This document shows positions 12,651 to 24,064 of a DNA stretch of 64,000 nt, piece after piece. Numbering within the stretch: position 1 is the stretch's first letter; each line of letters begins with the position of its first letter. Where the stretch lies: the NCBI GenBank assembly GCA_036417435.1, contig CM070899.1:168173494-168237493 (forward strand), written 5' to 3'. The translations under genes were made by a program, and so were the position numbers. The notes under the pieces were generated by a model. The model ran no database searches and had not been told where the DNA came from. It was given only the letters and a program-made list of their open reading frames with translations. This stretch comes from Inia geoffrensis (taxonomy: Eukaryota > Chordata > Mammalia > Artiodactyla > Iniidae).

Positions 12651-13479
12651 GCCTTTGTTTTTCCGACTGGATTTCTTCTGCATGCATTCCTTCACCAGTA
12701 CTGGCAGATCACTTATATAGATAATATAGTTCATGACTCCACTAAAATATTTCTCATCTTCATTAAAAGTTTTCACATAATTTCCTAAGTGCTGGGAAGG
12801 TGTTAAGAGAGAGTAAGCCTGAAATTCAATACTTAGATAAATAAAAAGTACAAGGTATTTAGAGTCTCCCTAAGATAAACCGGATTTGGGTTATAAAGCC
12901 TTATTTGAGTCTCTCAGATAATAAAAATCTATGAAATGTAATTGATCAAACTCAAGGAGATGAAGAGTCATGTAGACTCCCCTGGGATTTGAACTTCATG
13001 CTTTAAGCAGCCTAGGCATAGCAAACCTGAGGCTTAGTGTACTAAGCTCTGCCCTCTGGCTATGTGATTATATATAGCAATTTTCTATCAGTGAAAGGAG
13101 AAGAAATGCTTTCTGAATTGCTGTTTTCCCTGGTCCCACCTCTCAACTATGGTAACTAAGTTGAGTTAGTTATACCATCTAAGTTATACCGTCTTAAAGG
13201 AACAGTGGGCCCCGCCTAGTCAAATGCTCATGAACCAAGACTGAAATTAATTTCCAGATCACAGTGTAATCGAACTTCTGTTTTTACCATAAAGACAGAG
13301 TGGGTAGTGATTTTACAGTGCTCTGACTGAAAAATTTATCTTCCCCTATTGGCAGAACTCTGTTTATTTATTTATTTGAAAATGAATAATAGTCACTTGT
13401 CATCAACAGTGGATAGAGGGTTGAAGAGGAAAGCCAGCAATTTTTAGTTTAAATGGGTACTAAAATCACGATGGTGTCT

Positions 13480-13690
13480 CTCACCTCCTTTCTAGCTGTG
13501 TGACATGGGACACATTGTTTTTTATTTTCCCCAAGGAAAAGATTCAGGGGTCAGAAGTTCGAAGACCTATTTTCTAACGGCAGGTCCACAAACTGAGCAG
13601 ATCAGTTTCAGTTTTCCTCACCTGTAGAGTGGGAACAAGTATCTAACTCATGGAGATCTTAGACATGAATTTGTTGTGAGGAGAAACATC
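13480..13690 (+). mobile_element. MIR SINE remnant
   Basis: The ctagctgtgtgacatgggac and gttttcctcacctgtagagt motifs, followed by tctaactcatggagatctta, are typical of the MIR body in + orientation. Edges are uncertain. Confidence 0.65.
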
Positions 13691-13734
13691 CATAGGTGAT
13701 TGACTAAGAGGAATCTGATGTCATTTTAAGCTAA

Positions 13735-13960
13735 CATGTTTTGGATGCTTCCTAAATGCCAAGCAATACCATACATGCATTTGAGTATATGGCAGAAGGC
13801 AGATCCCATATACTCTGTTTTGCAGATAAGGAAACATGGGCTCCTGGTGGTAAATGACGTGCCCGAAGGTACCCAGTTGCCTACCGATTGAGCCAAGTCT
13901 AGAATGTGGGTCTTCTGCCTACCGTCTAATGCTTTTTCTGAACATTGCAAGGCGACGTGG
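13735..13960 (-). mobile_element. MIR SINE remnant
   Basis: The order 'gcttcctaaatgccaag', 'tgttttgcagataaggaaac', 'gacgtgcccgaaggtaccca' and 'gtgggtcttctgcctacc' is that of a MIR read in reverse. It is adjacent to, but in opposite orientation from, the MIR just upstream. Confidence 0.65.
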
Positions 13961-15304
13961 AAGATGGAGTTTGTGTCTGCATTTGTCTTCATGGTGTCTT
14001 ATCTCATGTCAGGCTTGGGGGTGCTCTTTACTTTAAGCTGTCTTACCCTTCTCCTTTCCCACGCCTTTAGTTTCAGGGAGGAGGACTTGAAATCACCTTT
14101 CATTGTGTTCCCTTTTCCTTCTTTTCTCTTTTCTGGGTTCAAGACCTGGCTCCACTTTCTAGTCCCAAGTTCCTAATCGGTCAAATGACATAATGCCTTT
14201 AAGTGAAGCTTTGGAAATTGCAAAGTGCTTGTAGACATAAGGTATTGAATGTCATCAGCACGATGACTAACCTTGCAATTCAAGCCACAGTTCCATGTTT
14301 ATTTATATGGAATGTCATTTTCCCTTGCCTTGTAGGATGTGGCTTCTAGAAATGTCCCCTCTCTTCGCTTGAGGGGATTCAAAATGCAACCCTGGGTCTC
14401 TCTCTGGACCCCCATCATGTATGTGTCAATTCTTATCATTTGCTCCGCATTTTCTAGAAAATTGTTCTTCTGCCTGCTCTGCTCAGCCATAGTCTTTTCT
14501 GCGGTCCCCATCATGGAGTGATTTTTGAGTGCAGATCCCACCTACATATCTGTGTCCTGGAAAGGTATGCCAGTTAATTGCCTTCTGTCGGACCATTGCC
14601 CCGATTTGGACCAACTCTTGACAGCTTCCGAGGGCAAACACCTGCAGAAACCTGCCGGGAGCCAGAGGTGGATTCCAGAACCTGTGCAGTGTCTAATGCT
14701 CCTTTTGGAAGTTGAAGTAAGGAGGAAAACTCATCGAGCCTTCCGGAAACTGTTGTGGAAAAGTGAGGGGAACTGCAGCTCCCCACAAGTGATTTTCTTA
14801 TCCAAAGGGGACAGCAAGAGCCTAGAACATCTGTTGTTTCAGATGCATTGACACAGATACTTAGGGATGCGACAGGTCCAATGGTGTTTGTATGGTATTT
14901 CCAAATGCTCTATCAGCAAGGACTACTTTTAGTCTGCAGGGAATATTGTACATGGTAGACTCATCGTTGACATCTGGCTGGTTCATATGTAACCACTGAA
15001 ATCTTTCAAAACAAAACTGTTGCAAAGGATATTTAAACCCAGAATGTCACTTGGGAATAAAATGTTCCCGTCTCTAACTATCTTTCCTAGTGTGAAAATG
15101 TACAAATTTTAAAGATTAGGAGTCGATTTGGATAGTCTGAAGCCCCAAAATGGAAAGAAAGCCTTATACTGAATGTCATCCCCTTCCAAAATTATTGGGG
15201 GAAAACTTTGCAATTTTTTTTAAAGGAAATGTAAGAATTTTGTCCACCCTCTTTGCTGAGCTTATTTGGGTACCTCGTTGCCTACTTGACAGTTCATTGT
15301 CATG

Positions 15305-15540
15305 CGCCCTGGAATTAGATTGGGTTCAAATTCTGCCCCCCTGCTTCATAGCTGTATGACCTTCATAGCTGTATGACCTTGAACATGGTGTCTGACTTCT
15401 CAGGGCTCAGGGTCTTCCTCTGTAAAATGAAGGTATCAGTAGTTCCTCATCTGCTAGGATTTTTGTAGGAATAAATGTCTTGCCTATAAAGAGTTAAAAC
15501 CAGTGCCTGTGCAGTAAATGCTTGATAAATGTTCGCTGCT
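15305..15540 (+). mobile_element. MIR SINE with internal 17-base tandem duplication
   Basis: The full MIR order is recognisable: ttgggttcaaattctgcccc, gctgtatgaccttgaacatg, cttcctctgtaaaatgaagg, and a tail near cttgataaatgttcgctgc. The segment cttcatagctgtatgac occurs twice in tandem (15344-15360 and 15361-15377). Confidence 0.88.
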
Positions 15541-15968
15541 ATTTTGTTATTACATGGAAGTAGATGTGCCAAAAGAAGGTATAAGTGTTTTTTTGTGGGG
15601 GAGGGGGGGTTTCCAGAGAAAGGTGGTTAACATCAAATGAGTCTTTTCTGAAGTTGATAGTAGATTTACAAAAATGTTTCTTTGAAATCACCGTGCTTGA
15701 CTCCTATTGAAATTATATGACTCAAAAATCAAAACAGAAGAACAGCCCTCGAAATATTTCCAGGCTTCCTAAGATACCGGTTTTACACCACTGTTCAGTT
15801 ATTCAGAAAACGAGTATCCAGCTGGAACCAAATCCTTTGCAAAAATCCATCTGTGTCGTACTTTAACCATTTCACCTCCTTCTTGCAGTTCTGATAATGT
15901 AAGTCTTGGGGGGCAAATGGTCAAATGCTAATCAGACATGATTCGCTTCTTTTCAAAAAGCTGTGTTA

Positions 15969-16296
15969 GGGCTTCCCTGGTGGCGCAGTGGTTGAGAATC
16001 CGCCTGCTAATGCAGGGGACACGGGTTCGAGCCCTGGTCTGGGAGGATCCCACATGCCGTGGAGCAACTAGGCCCGTGAGGCACAACTACTGAGCCTGCG
16101 CGTCTGGAGCCTGTGCTCCGCAACAAGAGAGGCCGCGATAGTGAGAGGCCCGTGCACCACGACAAAGAGTGGCCCCCGCTTGCCACAACTAGAGAAAGCC
16201 CTCGCACAGAAACGAAGACCCAACACAGCAAAAATAGATAAATTAATTAATAAACTCCTACCCCCAACATCTTCTTAAAAAAAAAAAAAAAAAAAA
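15969..16296 (+). mobile_element. CHR-type SINE, long form
   Basis: The head gggcttccctggtggcgcag is followed by the long body and a poly-A tail (16276-16300). Exact direct repeats aaaaagctgtgtta flank it (about 15956-15968 and 16297-16310), defining the insertion site. Confidence 0.95.
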
Positions 16297-16310
16297 AAAA
16301 AGCTGTGTTA

Positions 16311-17830
16311 AAAAGTAGACTAGCTCAGGATTTTTTTTGTTTATATTTATCCTTTTTTTGATGACCTCGATTAGTGGCAAATTAGGAAGGCAAGCACTGA
16401 AGCATTCTTGATAGCTTTTCTCATAGGTCTCTGAGATAGTTTGTGTATTTTCATGACATAAATGTGATAGGTGATTGGCAACTACAAGTTAATCAGCGTC
16501 CAGAATGACTGACTGAATTCGAGCTCAAAAGTTGTACCCTGCATGCCCAGAATGCAATCAAAACAATTGGGAATATTATAGCAGCTTGTGAATGGAATAC
16601 CAGCAGCATATCTAGCAATTGTCTAAGAAGAGGGAGGCAGGAAGAAATTGGCAAGACTCAACAGCTACCAGTGATGTTGGAGACTGTTACCCTAAGCCTG
16701 GAAGCTGAATTATGAAGAGAGGAGAAAAAGAGCGATGAAAAGAGAAAGGGACTGTTTGAAAAGCCCAGTGTCCAAACAGTGCCATTATTGCTGATGCATA
16801 TGAGGAAAATTGACAAAGATATTCATGAGCAAAGAGAGACTCATGTAAGCGTATTTCATGCCTTTCGAGAAGTCAGGAACCAAACAGTTCTGGCTCCTTG
16901 GCAGGACGCAGTTCCTGATTACCGTGTAGCCTGTATCCAGGAGTCCAGGCTTCTTGTTTTCCAAACCTGGAAACTGTCCTTCAGCGTGCAAGTTGTAGCC
17001 AGTTCTCTGCCTTTGAAGTTTTTCCATTCACTTTCTGGCCCCAGGTTTGGCCACCATTTTCCAGGAAAAAAAGTGGCTGAAACACAGCAGCCTGAGAGCA
17101 AGGAGAGACCGGGATGGAGCATATTTGGGGTCCCGCCTCCACACCCATGTTTTGCTACAGTGATCGATTGTCTTCTCTTGGCTCCAGGCAGGCACCTTCC
17201 AACTAACTGTCCAGATAAGATGAGGCCCAGAGAGTCACGGATCAGCAAACTGGAAATTGTAAATCCAAGAAGGCACTTTAGGGGAGAACCATTGGAATTG
17301 CTTAAATAATCGTTGATGATAATAACGATTACCATAAAAGTCATGTTGGATCGTAACTTTACAGTTTGCCAAGTTGTCGGCTAAAGAGCAAGTGAAACGT
17401 TGCGATGCCTGGAAATGCACAAGTACATCAGAATGTATTTGGTAAAGCTGCTGAAATGGGGCACAATGGAGGATTGATAACAATAAACAGAACGAGGAAA
17501 TGTGTGCAAATGCAAAGATTTTAGTAACTATGTTTTGGTCCCTTTTTGATAAAAAGATTATTTTTTGGTGGCATGGTTGTTTTAAGAAAGTGAAAGAGCA
17601 TTGTCTTTAGGGAGAACATTGAAAGCATTTGTAGAGGTAAAGCAAAAGGTGATAAATAAGTAAGCACTTGGCGAACCAGGACCCTGGTTCCATAATTCAC
17701 CAAAAAGGCATCTGAGTTATTTTCTGATAAGTTGCTAAAAACAGAGGAAAGACAGAAGAATACAAGGAGAGAGAAAGAGAGAGGGAAATTGTTGTAGCTT
17801 CAAATGTCAAAGAACAGTAAAGTAGTGGAG
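16311..17830. other. Non-coding region, no supported gene
   Basis: It contains a 176-codon + strand frame (16779-17309) and overlapping minus-strand frames. None has a recognisable domain, a homologue I know, or splice context, and a frame of this length is not compelling in vertebrate intergenic DNA. No repeat was identified apart from weak GA runs near 17.77 kb. Confidence 0.5.
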
Positions 17831-17839
17831 CAATCCAGA

Positions 17840-19018
17840 TTACACTTAACAGATTTTTAGGTGTGCATACAGTATTGATAGCTACAGGCAACATGCTGTA
17901 CAGCAGATTTTTAGAAGTTCTTCATCTTGCACGACTGAAACTACACCCTTTGGGCAACTCTCCTCCCCTGAGTCCCTGGCAACCACCATTCTGCTGTCTC
18001 CTTCCATGAGCCTGAATATCTTAGACACCTCTACCTGTAAGTGTAATCAATCACACAGTATTTGCCCTTCTGTGACTGGCTTATTTCACTTAGCATAATG
18101 TCCTCAGGATTCATCTGTGTTGTCACATACGGCAGGATTCTTTTTAGGCTGAATTGTGCATGTACGTATTGTGTGTGTGTGTATACTCACACATTTTCTT
18201 TACCCATTCATCTATCAGTGGGCATTTAGGGTGTTTCCGCATCTTGGCTATTGTGTATAATGCTGCAGTGAACTTGGGAGTGCAGATATTTCGTTGAAGT
18301 CCTGATTTCAGTTCTTTTGGATACATACCCGGAAGTGGGCTTGTTGGATCATATGGTAGTTCTATTTCTAATTTCTTTAGGAACCCCTGTTTTTCATAGC
18401 TACTGTGCCTTTTTCCATTCCCAGCTCTAGTGTACAAGGATCCCAGTTTCTCCACATCCTTACCATTCCCTGCCTTTTGTTTTCTTGATAATAGCCTCCT
18501 AAAAGGTGTGAGGTGATACCTCATTTTTTGATTTGCCTTGTCCTGATGATTAGTGACGCTGAGCACTTTTTTTTTTTTTTTTTTTTTGCGGTACGCGGGC
18601 CTCTCACCGCTGCGGCCCCTCGCACCGTGGAGCACAGGCTCTGGACGCGCAGGCTCAGCGGCCATGGCTGATGGGCCCAGCCGCTCCGCGGCATGTGGGA
18701 TCTTCCCGGACCGGGGCACAAACCTGTGTCCCCCGCATCGGCAGGCGGACTCCCAACCACTGCGCCACCAGGGCAGCCCTGACGCTGAGCACTTTTTATG
18801 TACCTGTTGACCATTTGTTCTATGTCTTCTTTGGAGAAATGGCTATTCAACTCTTTAGCCCATGTTTTAATCCAGTTATTCGTTTTTGGTTTGCTGTTGA
18901 GTTGTAGGACTTCCTTCTGTATTTTGGAAACTAACTCCTTATCAGATATATGGTTTGCAAATATTTTCTCCCATTGTGTAGGTTGCTTTTTCATTCTGTT
19001 GACTGTGTCCTTGGCCAT
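17840..19018 (-). mobile_element. L1 3' part (ORF2 C-terminus and 3' UTR), main body of an inverted L1
   Basis: Read on the minus strand, it begins with ORF2 sequence [20 protein letters not shown], then [20 protein letters not shown]. After an interrupting SINE it resumes with [32 protein letters not shown] and KHPKCPLIDEWVKKM, then an L1 3' UTR. The reading frame is damaged. These are ancestral L1 endonuclease/RT ORF2 C-terminal motifs. The piece expected just upstream in L1 is found in the opposite orientation immediately beyond 19018. The 3' boundary near 17840 is approximate and the poly-A tail has decayed. Confidence 0.85.
18573..18779 (-). mobile_element. CHR-1-type SINE nested in L1
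   Basis: A short-form CHR SINE in minus orientation with a poly-T start and tRNA head at the high end. Direct repeats tgacgctgagcacttttt at 18554 and 18780 are an exact target-site duplication. It splits the L1 ORF2 sequence; removing one duplication joins the L1 halves. Confidence 0.96.
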
Positions 19019-19236
19019 GCAGGAGTTTGGGGGCTTTTATCTCACACCACACACAAAAGCCAACTCAAAATGGCTTGCAGACTTAAGCATAGGGCCTGAA
19101 ATTGTAAAACTCCTGGAAGTAAACATAGGGGAAAAACTTCGTGACATTGGTCTTGGCGATGATTTCATGGACATGACACAGGCAAAAGCACAGGCAACGA
19201 AAGCAAAAATAGACACAGGGAACGACCTCAAGCCTG
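19019..19236 (+). mobile_element. Inverted 5' segment of the same L1
   Basis: The + strand encodes PHTKANSKWLADLSIGPEIV, then KLLEVNIGEKLRDIGLGDDF and KAQATKAKID. In L1 ORF2 this stretch directly precedes the WEKIFAN region found on the minus strand at 18.9-19.0 kb. The head-to-head joint at about 19018 is the classic 5' inversion made by twin priming during L1 integration. Confidence 0.85.
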
Positions 19237-19449
19237 GTTTCCATTTTATTTTCTACTTTTTCCAGTGTCTCTGCTGGTGGCCCTATTGCGTTGCACTTTC
19301 CAGTTTCTCTTCCCAAATCATTGAGTTTTATCTTCACAGGTGTGCCTGTTTGTTTAAAAGAAGCTGTGGTTTTTTTTCCCTTTTGCTCCCAAGACAGTAT
19401 CCATCTTGTTTTACAAGGAATGTTATCTTCAAAGGCCTTCTTGGATCTT

Positions 19450-19795
19450 TGACTCCGGTGTGCCTCTATTTGGACTCTGTCCTATAAAGCCCACGTTCTC
19501 TGTGGCCTCACTCTCCTACTTATTACTTAGCTTCCTCTGCTCAGCTGCGCTGGCCATCTGGATGGTTCTCAAAAGCCCCCAGCTAGACTCAGGAACCTGC
19601 ATTTGCTCTTCTAATGGCTCATATTCTCTCTCTCCCTCCCTCTGTTTTTACAACAAAGATGGTCACAAAAGCCTGAACTACTAGTGCATGGCGACTGTGG
19701 GTTAGTGGCACACCAGGGCCCTCATGACACGTCAGTGGAATTCCCAGAGCTGATATATATCAGGTGTCCAGTAAGTATTGTTGAACGAATGAATG
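19450..19795 (+). mobile_element. L2 LINE 3'-end fragment (tentative)
   Basis: Pyrimidine-rich sequence is followed by ggtgtccagtaagtattgtt and gaacgaatgaatg, which resembles the L2 3' terminus. Low sequence identity; edges are approximate. Confidence 0.5.
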
Positions 19796-20364
19796 CTTCC
19801 CACATGTCTTATTTCCTTCTTCTCATTGGGTTTCCAACTTTATGATATAGACTTCTATAAAATACCTCTCATCAAAGGTCTTTTCTCTGTAGTCAGTGTA
19901 GCTGTTGGAACAGTGGAGTATGTTGGAAGGCTGAACAGAGAATGAGCTCCCTGAACTTCACCCACCTGTCAAAATATTTATTGGCGTTTACCAGGCACTT
20001 AGCAATCCTCTATTGATACTGCATTTTGAGAGCACTGAAAAGTAATAGCTGGAGGAAGTAGGATGCATATAGTCTAATATATTCAAGGTTGGAGAATTGG
20101 CACCTACAGTAATTTGCACAAGTTCATGAGTACTTCAGAGGTTGGCATCTGTATTTTTTAAATACCAAGTTTCTCTACCTATTTTATAAATAACAAAGAT
20201 ATATGCATAGTGGCCTATTGTTCATGCCTGCATTATTTTCACAGAGACTTTTAGAAAAAGTAGGTATTTTGAACACTGCTGGCCATAGCTACTCCCCTTT
20301 CTAAGTCATCACTGATTTTATTATATTTTACACTAACCCTTTCCCACTGAGATATTATAGAAAT

Positions 20365-20560
20365 AATAAGAATAGCTAACGTTTTTGTTCATGTTCTCTG
20401 TGCCAGGCATTGTGCCAAGGCCTTTTGCATGAATTCCCTCATTTAATCCTCTCTGTTAGGCAGGTAAAATTATATTCTTCTCATCTTAGAAATGAGAAAA
20501 CTGAGATCTAGAGGGACCACTCAGGATTTAAACTGTGGTGTGTCACACCTCTAAGCCTCT
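20365..20560 (-). mobile_element. MIR SINE
   Basis: The order ctgtgccaggcattgtgcca, tccctcatttaatcctctct and cttagaaatgagaaaactga is typical of MIR in reverse orientation. Confidence 0.8.
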
Positions 20561-22039
20561 GCTCCTGACTGCTTTATAGGTGACCTCCTCTACTTCCTGG
20601 TTCCCTGGCCACCCCAAATTCTTCTCTGGCACCTGGGGTCACATAGAAATCATAGGTAGAGGTGTAGGAGGTCTTACAGTGACCCAGACCCCCCCCTTCT
20701 CATGCATGTGCCGATGTTACATTTCTAAGCTGACAAAGGAAAACCAGCGTCCAAGCTCACTTGGGAAATGAGTCATTAGCTGCCACAGAAATGTATGAAC
20801 CTGGCCATCTTGGGGGCACAGCTGAGGCTAAGCAAGCACTGTGGGTCCCCTGGAGAAGAGGTGGGCAGACAGAACCCAGCCCTGGCAGGTTAGAGGCCCA
20901 GGAGGAGGGGGGTGAGGCCAGAACAAGAAGGAATGAAGGCCAGGCAAGAGCTTCTCATCAAATCAGCGGATAAGTAAAGCTTATCTAACACTTTTCTATT
21001 GCCCTGTGCTTTCAGCTTTGATGGGAAGGGAAGAAGTCAGTTTTGTGTCCAGACCAGATTCATTTTATGACTTCAGGCATATTTATCCAGGCAACTTGAG
21101 GATTACATTTTCCCACAGCTATTTGAAAGCTAATTAATTCATCAAGCACTTGCCACTTTTCCCATTCTTGTTGGGAACTGCCCCAAAGCTTCCATTTCTA
21201 AAATGCTTTTGGTTTTGAAGTGACTTTCATTTCTCTTGGTGCACTAGAGCTTTCCTCAATTTTTTTCGTATTTGAAATTTATGGGAATACTGTGCTTCTA
21301 GATTTATTCATTTAAACTGTCAGAAAATATGTTGTCATATGCTGAGGAAGTCCCTTACCCCAGCAGTTTGGCTGTATTGATGGGGTTATTAACCCTTTAC
21401 TGACTTGAGGGCTGCATTGTAACCCTGCAGGTTAGCTCAGGGATTAATTTTTTAAGTCATTTAAGCCCTTTTTTAAATTACTTTTTTCCACTTTTTCAGA
21501 AGGCATATTCAGACACATGGGCGGCTTGTACGAGATGAATTTATTAAATAAAATTAGTGATGCCTTTGAATAATGTTCTTTTTACTTAAATATCATGCAT
21601 TCCCACATAGCATTATGTATACACATCATAGCAAAATAAACTATAGTGTGGTATTCAGTGGATACTTAACCTGTACCTAAGTGGACACACCCTCTCTAAC
21701 CTAATGGTTTACGTGGTTGACTTGATTCGGGACTATGAAAAAATGAAATTAGCCTTGAGAGCCAAAGAACAAACACATGGTTCTTCTACTGGACTCAACA
21801 GTTCAGTCTCCAATTTTTGCTGAGTTTCTGTGGAAGCCTTGTGCGGTGGTAGCTATCATTGAAGATACATATGTTTTAGTGCAGGTTTTGAATCTTGCCC
21901 TCAATGATTTAAAAACCAGCGTTTCAGTTTGCATGTAACCGCTGAGCTCAATTACTGAACTCAGGTGGAAAATGGAATACTCACTTACGGGAGTTTGATT
22001 CTTTTTTGAGACCTCAGGGTGGAAGAGATCATGATAAGG
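20561..22039. other. Non-coding region, nothing recognised
   Basis: No gene, RNA or named repeat can be supported. The reading frames are short and unremarkable. Confidence 0.5.
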
Positions 22040-22170
22040 AACAATAACACTTACGGAGTACATTATGTGATAGGTTCTTAACATAATTGTTAAGAACAAT
22101 TATTTTATCTTTGCAAACGTTCTTTATCCCCAATTTACAGATGAGGAAATAGGTTCAGATAAGAAATTTG
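22040..22170 (-). mobile_element. MIR/L2-type remnant
   Basis: The aacacttacggagtacatta and atccccaatttacagatgag motifs indicate an old MIR-like fragment in reverse. Short and diverged. Confidence 0.5.
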
Positions 22171-22248
22171 CTCAAGGAAACAGGCAGATAGATGGTCATT
22201 GAGACAGAATTTGACTCCAAGCTGTGTCTTACTCTAAAACCTGTCTTC

Positions 22249-22612
22249 GGGGCTTCCCTGGTGGCGCAGTGGTTAAGAATCTGCCTGCCAGTGCAGGGGA
22301 CACAGGTTCGAGCCGGGGTCCGGGAAGATCCCACATGGCGTGGAGCAACTAAGCCCGTGTGCCACAACTACTGAGCCTGTGCTCTAGAGCCCACAAGCTA
22401 CAACCACTGAGCCCACGTGCCACAACTACTGAAGCCTGCACGCCTAAAGCCCGTGCCCAGCAACAAGAGAAGCCACCGCAGAGAAGCCCACGCACTGCAA
22501 CGAAGAGTAGCCCCCAGTCGCGCAACTACAGAAAGCCCGCACGCACGCAGCAGTGAAGACCCAACGCAGCCAAAAATTTAATAATTAATTAATTAATTAT
22601 AAAAAATAAAAT
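22249..22612 (+). mobile_element. CHR-type SINE, long form
   Basis: A complete head, body and A/T-rich tail (ttaattaattaattataaaa). Exact direct repeats aaaacctgtcttc at 22236-22248 and 22613-22625 form the target-site duplication. Confidence 0.95.
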
Positions 22613-23129
22613 AAAACCTGTCTTCTTACTGGTACATTTCGTGTCCAATCATAAAATATAAAGTTTTGATAGCTTTTTAATATGATCAATGCAGGCAGCC
22701 AAATAGAATAATTAAGAGTCTAAGATAGCTATTTTGCATTGACTATTTGGCTTCTTTAATTGTCTACAGTTACGACTTAAATGGATAATTGTAAAATCTC
22801 TAAATTACTTTAGGTTATTTGGACATAAGCCTGACATGGTTTTATTCTGACTCTAATTATATTTAATTTCATATCCCTGATAGCTCCTGTCTGGTGGGAA
22901 TCCTGGAGGAGAGGGAAAGGTACATTTTGAGGATGTCTTAGGTTGTGTGTGTTTAGTGGTCCTTAGAGCAGGACAGGTGTGTCACCCTTTAAAGAAATTT
23001 CGTTCAGAAAAGTCAGGCTTACAGACAAGTACACTGGGAAGTAATTATTTGCTTATAAAACAACTCTTCTCAAAGATATGAACCATAAATTTCATCTAAT
23101 TCGTAAGTTTATTTAAAATATTATTTTAT

Positions 23130-23534
23130 AAACAAGAAGGTGCTACTGTATAGCACAGGGAACTATATTCAATATCCTGTGATAAATCGTAATGGAAAAG
23201 GATACAAAAAGAATGTATGTGTATATGTGTGTATATATATAAATATAAAACTGAATCACTTTGCTGTACAAGCAGAAACTAACACAACATTGTAAATCAA
23301 CTATACTTCAATTTTTTTTTTTTTTTTTTTTTGCTGTACGCGGGCCTCTCCCATTGCGGAGCACAGGCTCCGGACGCGCAGGCTCAGTGGCCATGGCCCA
23401 TGGGCCTAGCCGCTCCGCGGCACATGGGATCTTCCCGGACCGGGGCACAAACCCGTGTCCCCTGCATCGGCAGGCGGACTCTCAACCACTGCGCCACCAG
23501 GGAAGCCCTATACTTCAATTTTTAAAAATCTAAA
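23130..23534 (+). mobile_element. L1 3'-end insertion (interrupted by a SINE)
   Basis: A + oriented L1 3' UTR: tactgtatagcacagggaac, aactatattcaatatcctgt, gcagaaactaacacaacatt, gtaaatcaactatacttcaa. Flanking repeats aaaatattattttat (23115-23129) and aaaatattactttaa (23535-23549) form a target-site duplication with one mismatch. A CHR SINE lies inside it, near its 3' end. Confidence 0.9.
23317..23507 (-). mobile_element. CHR-1-type SINE nested in the L1 tail
   Basis: A short-form SINE in minus orientation starting with a T-run. Exact direct repeats ctatacttcaattttt at 23301-23316 and 23508-23523 show it entered the L1 after the L1 itself had integrated. Confidence 0.96.
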
Positions 23535-23710
23535 AAAATATTACTTTAATATATGAGTGTGAATTGCACTTTTTAGAAATGTATCTTTTCTCCCTAAGGG
23601 AGGCACATCTGTATCTTGAATTGATCGAATGTTTATCCTTCCATAAAGCACAAGACACTTCTTTTATGTGATCTTATGCACCCTTTTAATAATTTTAAAA
23701 GCAAATGGGG

Positions 23711-24064
23711 GACTTCCCTGGTGGCGCAGTGGTTAAGAATCCGCCTGCCAATGCAGGGGACACGGGTTCGATCCCTGGTCCAGGAGGATCCCCCATGCTG
23801 TGGCACAACTAAGCCCATAACTACTGAGCCTGCACTCTAGAGCCCGCAAGCCACAACTACTGAGCCCACGCACTGCAACTACTGAAGCCCACGTGCCTAG
23901 AGCCCATGGTCCGCAGCAAGAGACGCCGCCGCAGTGAGAAGCCCACTCACTGCAAGGAAGAGTAGACCCTGCTCGCCGCAACTAGAGAAAGCCCGCGCGC
24001 AGCAACGAAAACCCAACGCAGCCTAAATAAATAAATAAATAACTTAAAAAAAAAAAAAAAAAAA
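23711..24064 (+). mobile_element. CHR-type SINE, long form
   Basis: The head gacttccctggtggcgcagt, the long body ending acccaacgcagcctaaataa, and a poly-A tail. The target-site duplication is not clear (gcaaatgggg before, ggcaagtaggg after). Confidence 0.9.

Noticed and set aside
15969..16050. tRNA-like sequence at the head of SINEs as tRNA genes
   Set aside because: Only a degenerate tRNA-derived pol III promoter is present, joined to a SINE body with tail and target-site duplication; not a functional tRNA.
16779..17309. 176-codon + strand open frame as a possible gene
   Set aside because: No recognised domain, no similarity I know of, no splice or promoter context, and overlapping minus-strand frames of similar length.
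18798..19487. 229-codon + strand frame as a membrane protein
   Set aside because: It is composed of antisense L1 sequence, then the inverted L1 ORF2 segment, then unrelated DNA; the hydrophobic look comes from T-rich antisense L1.
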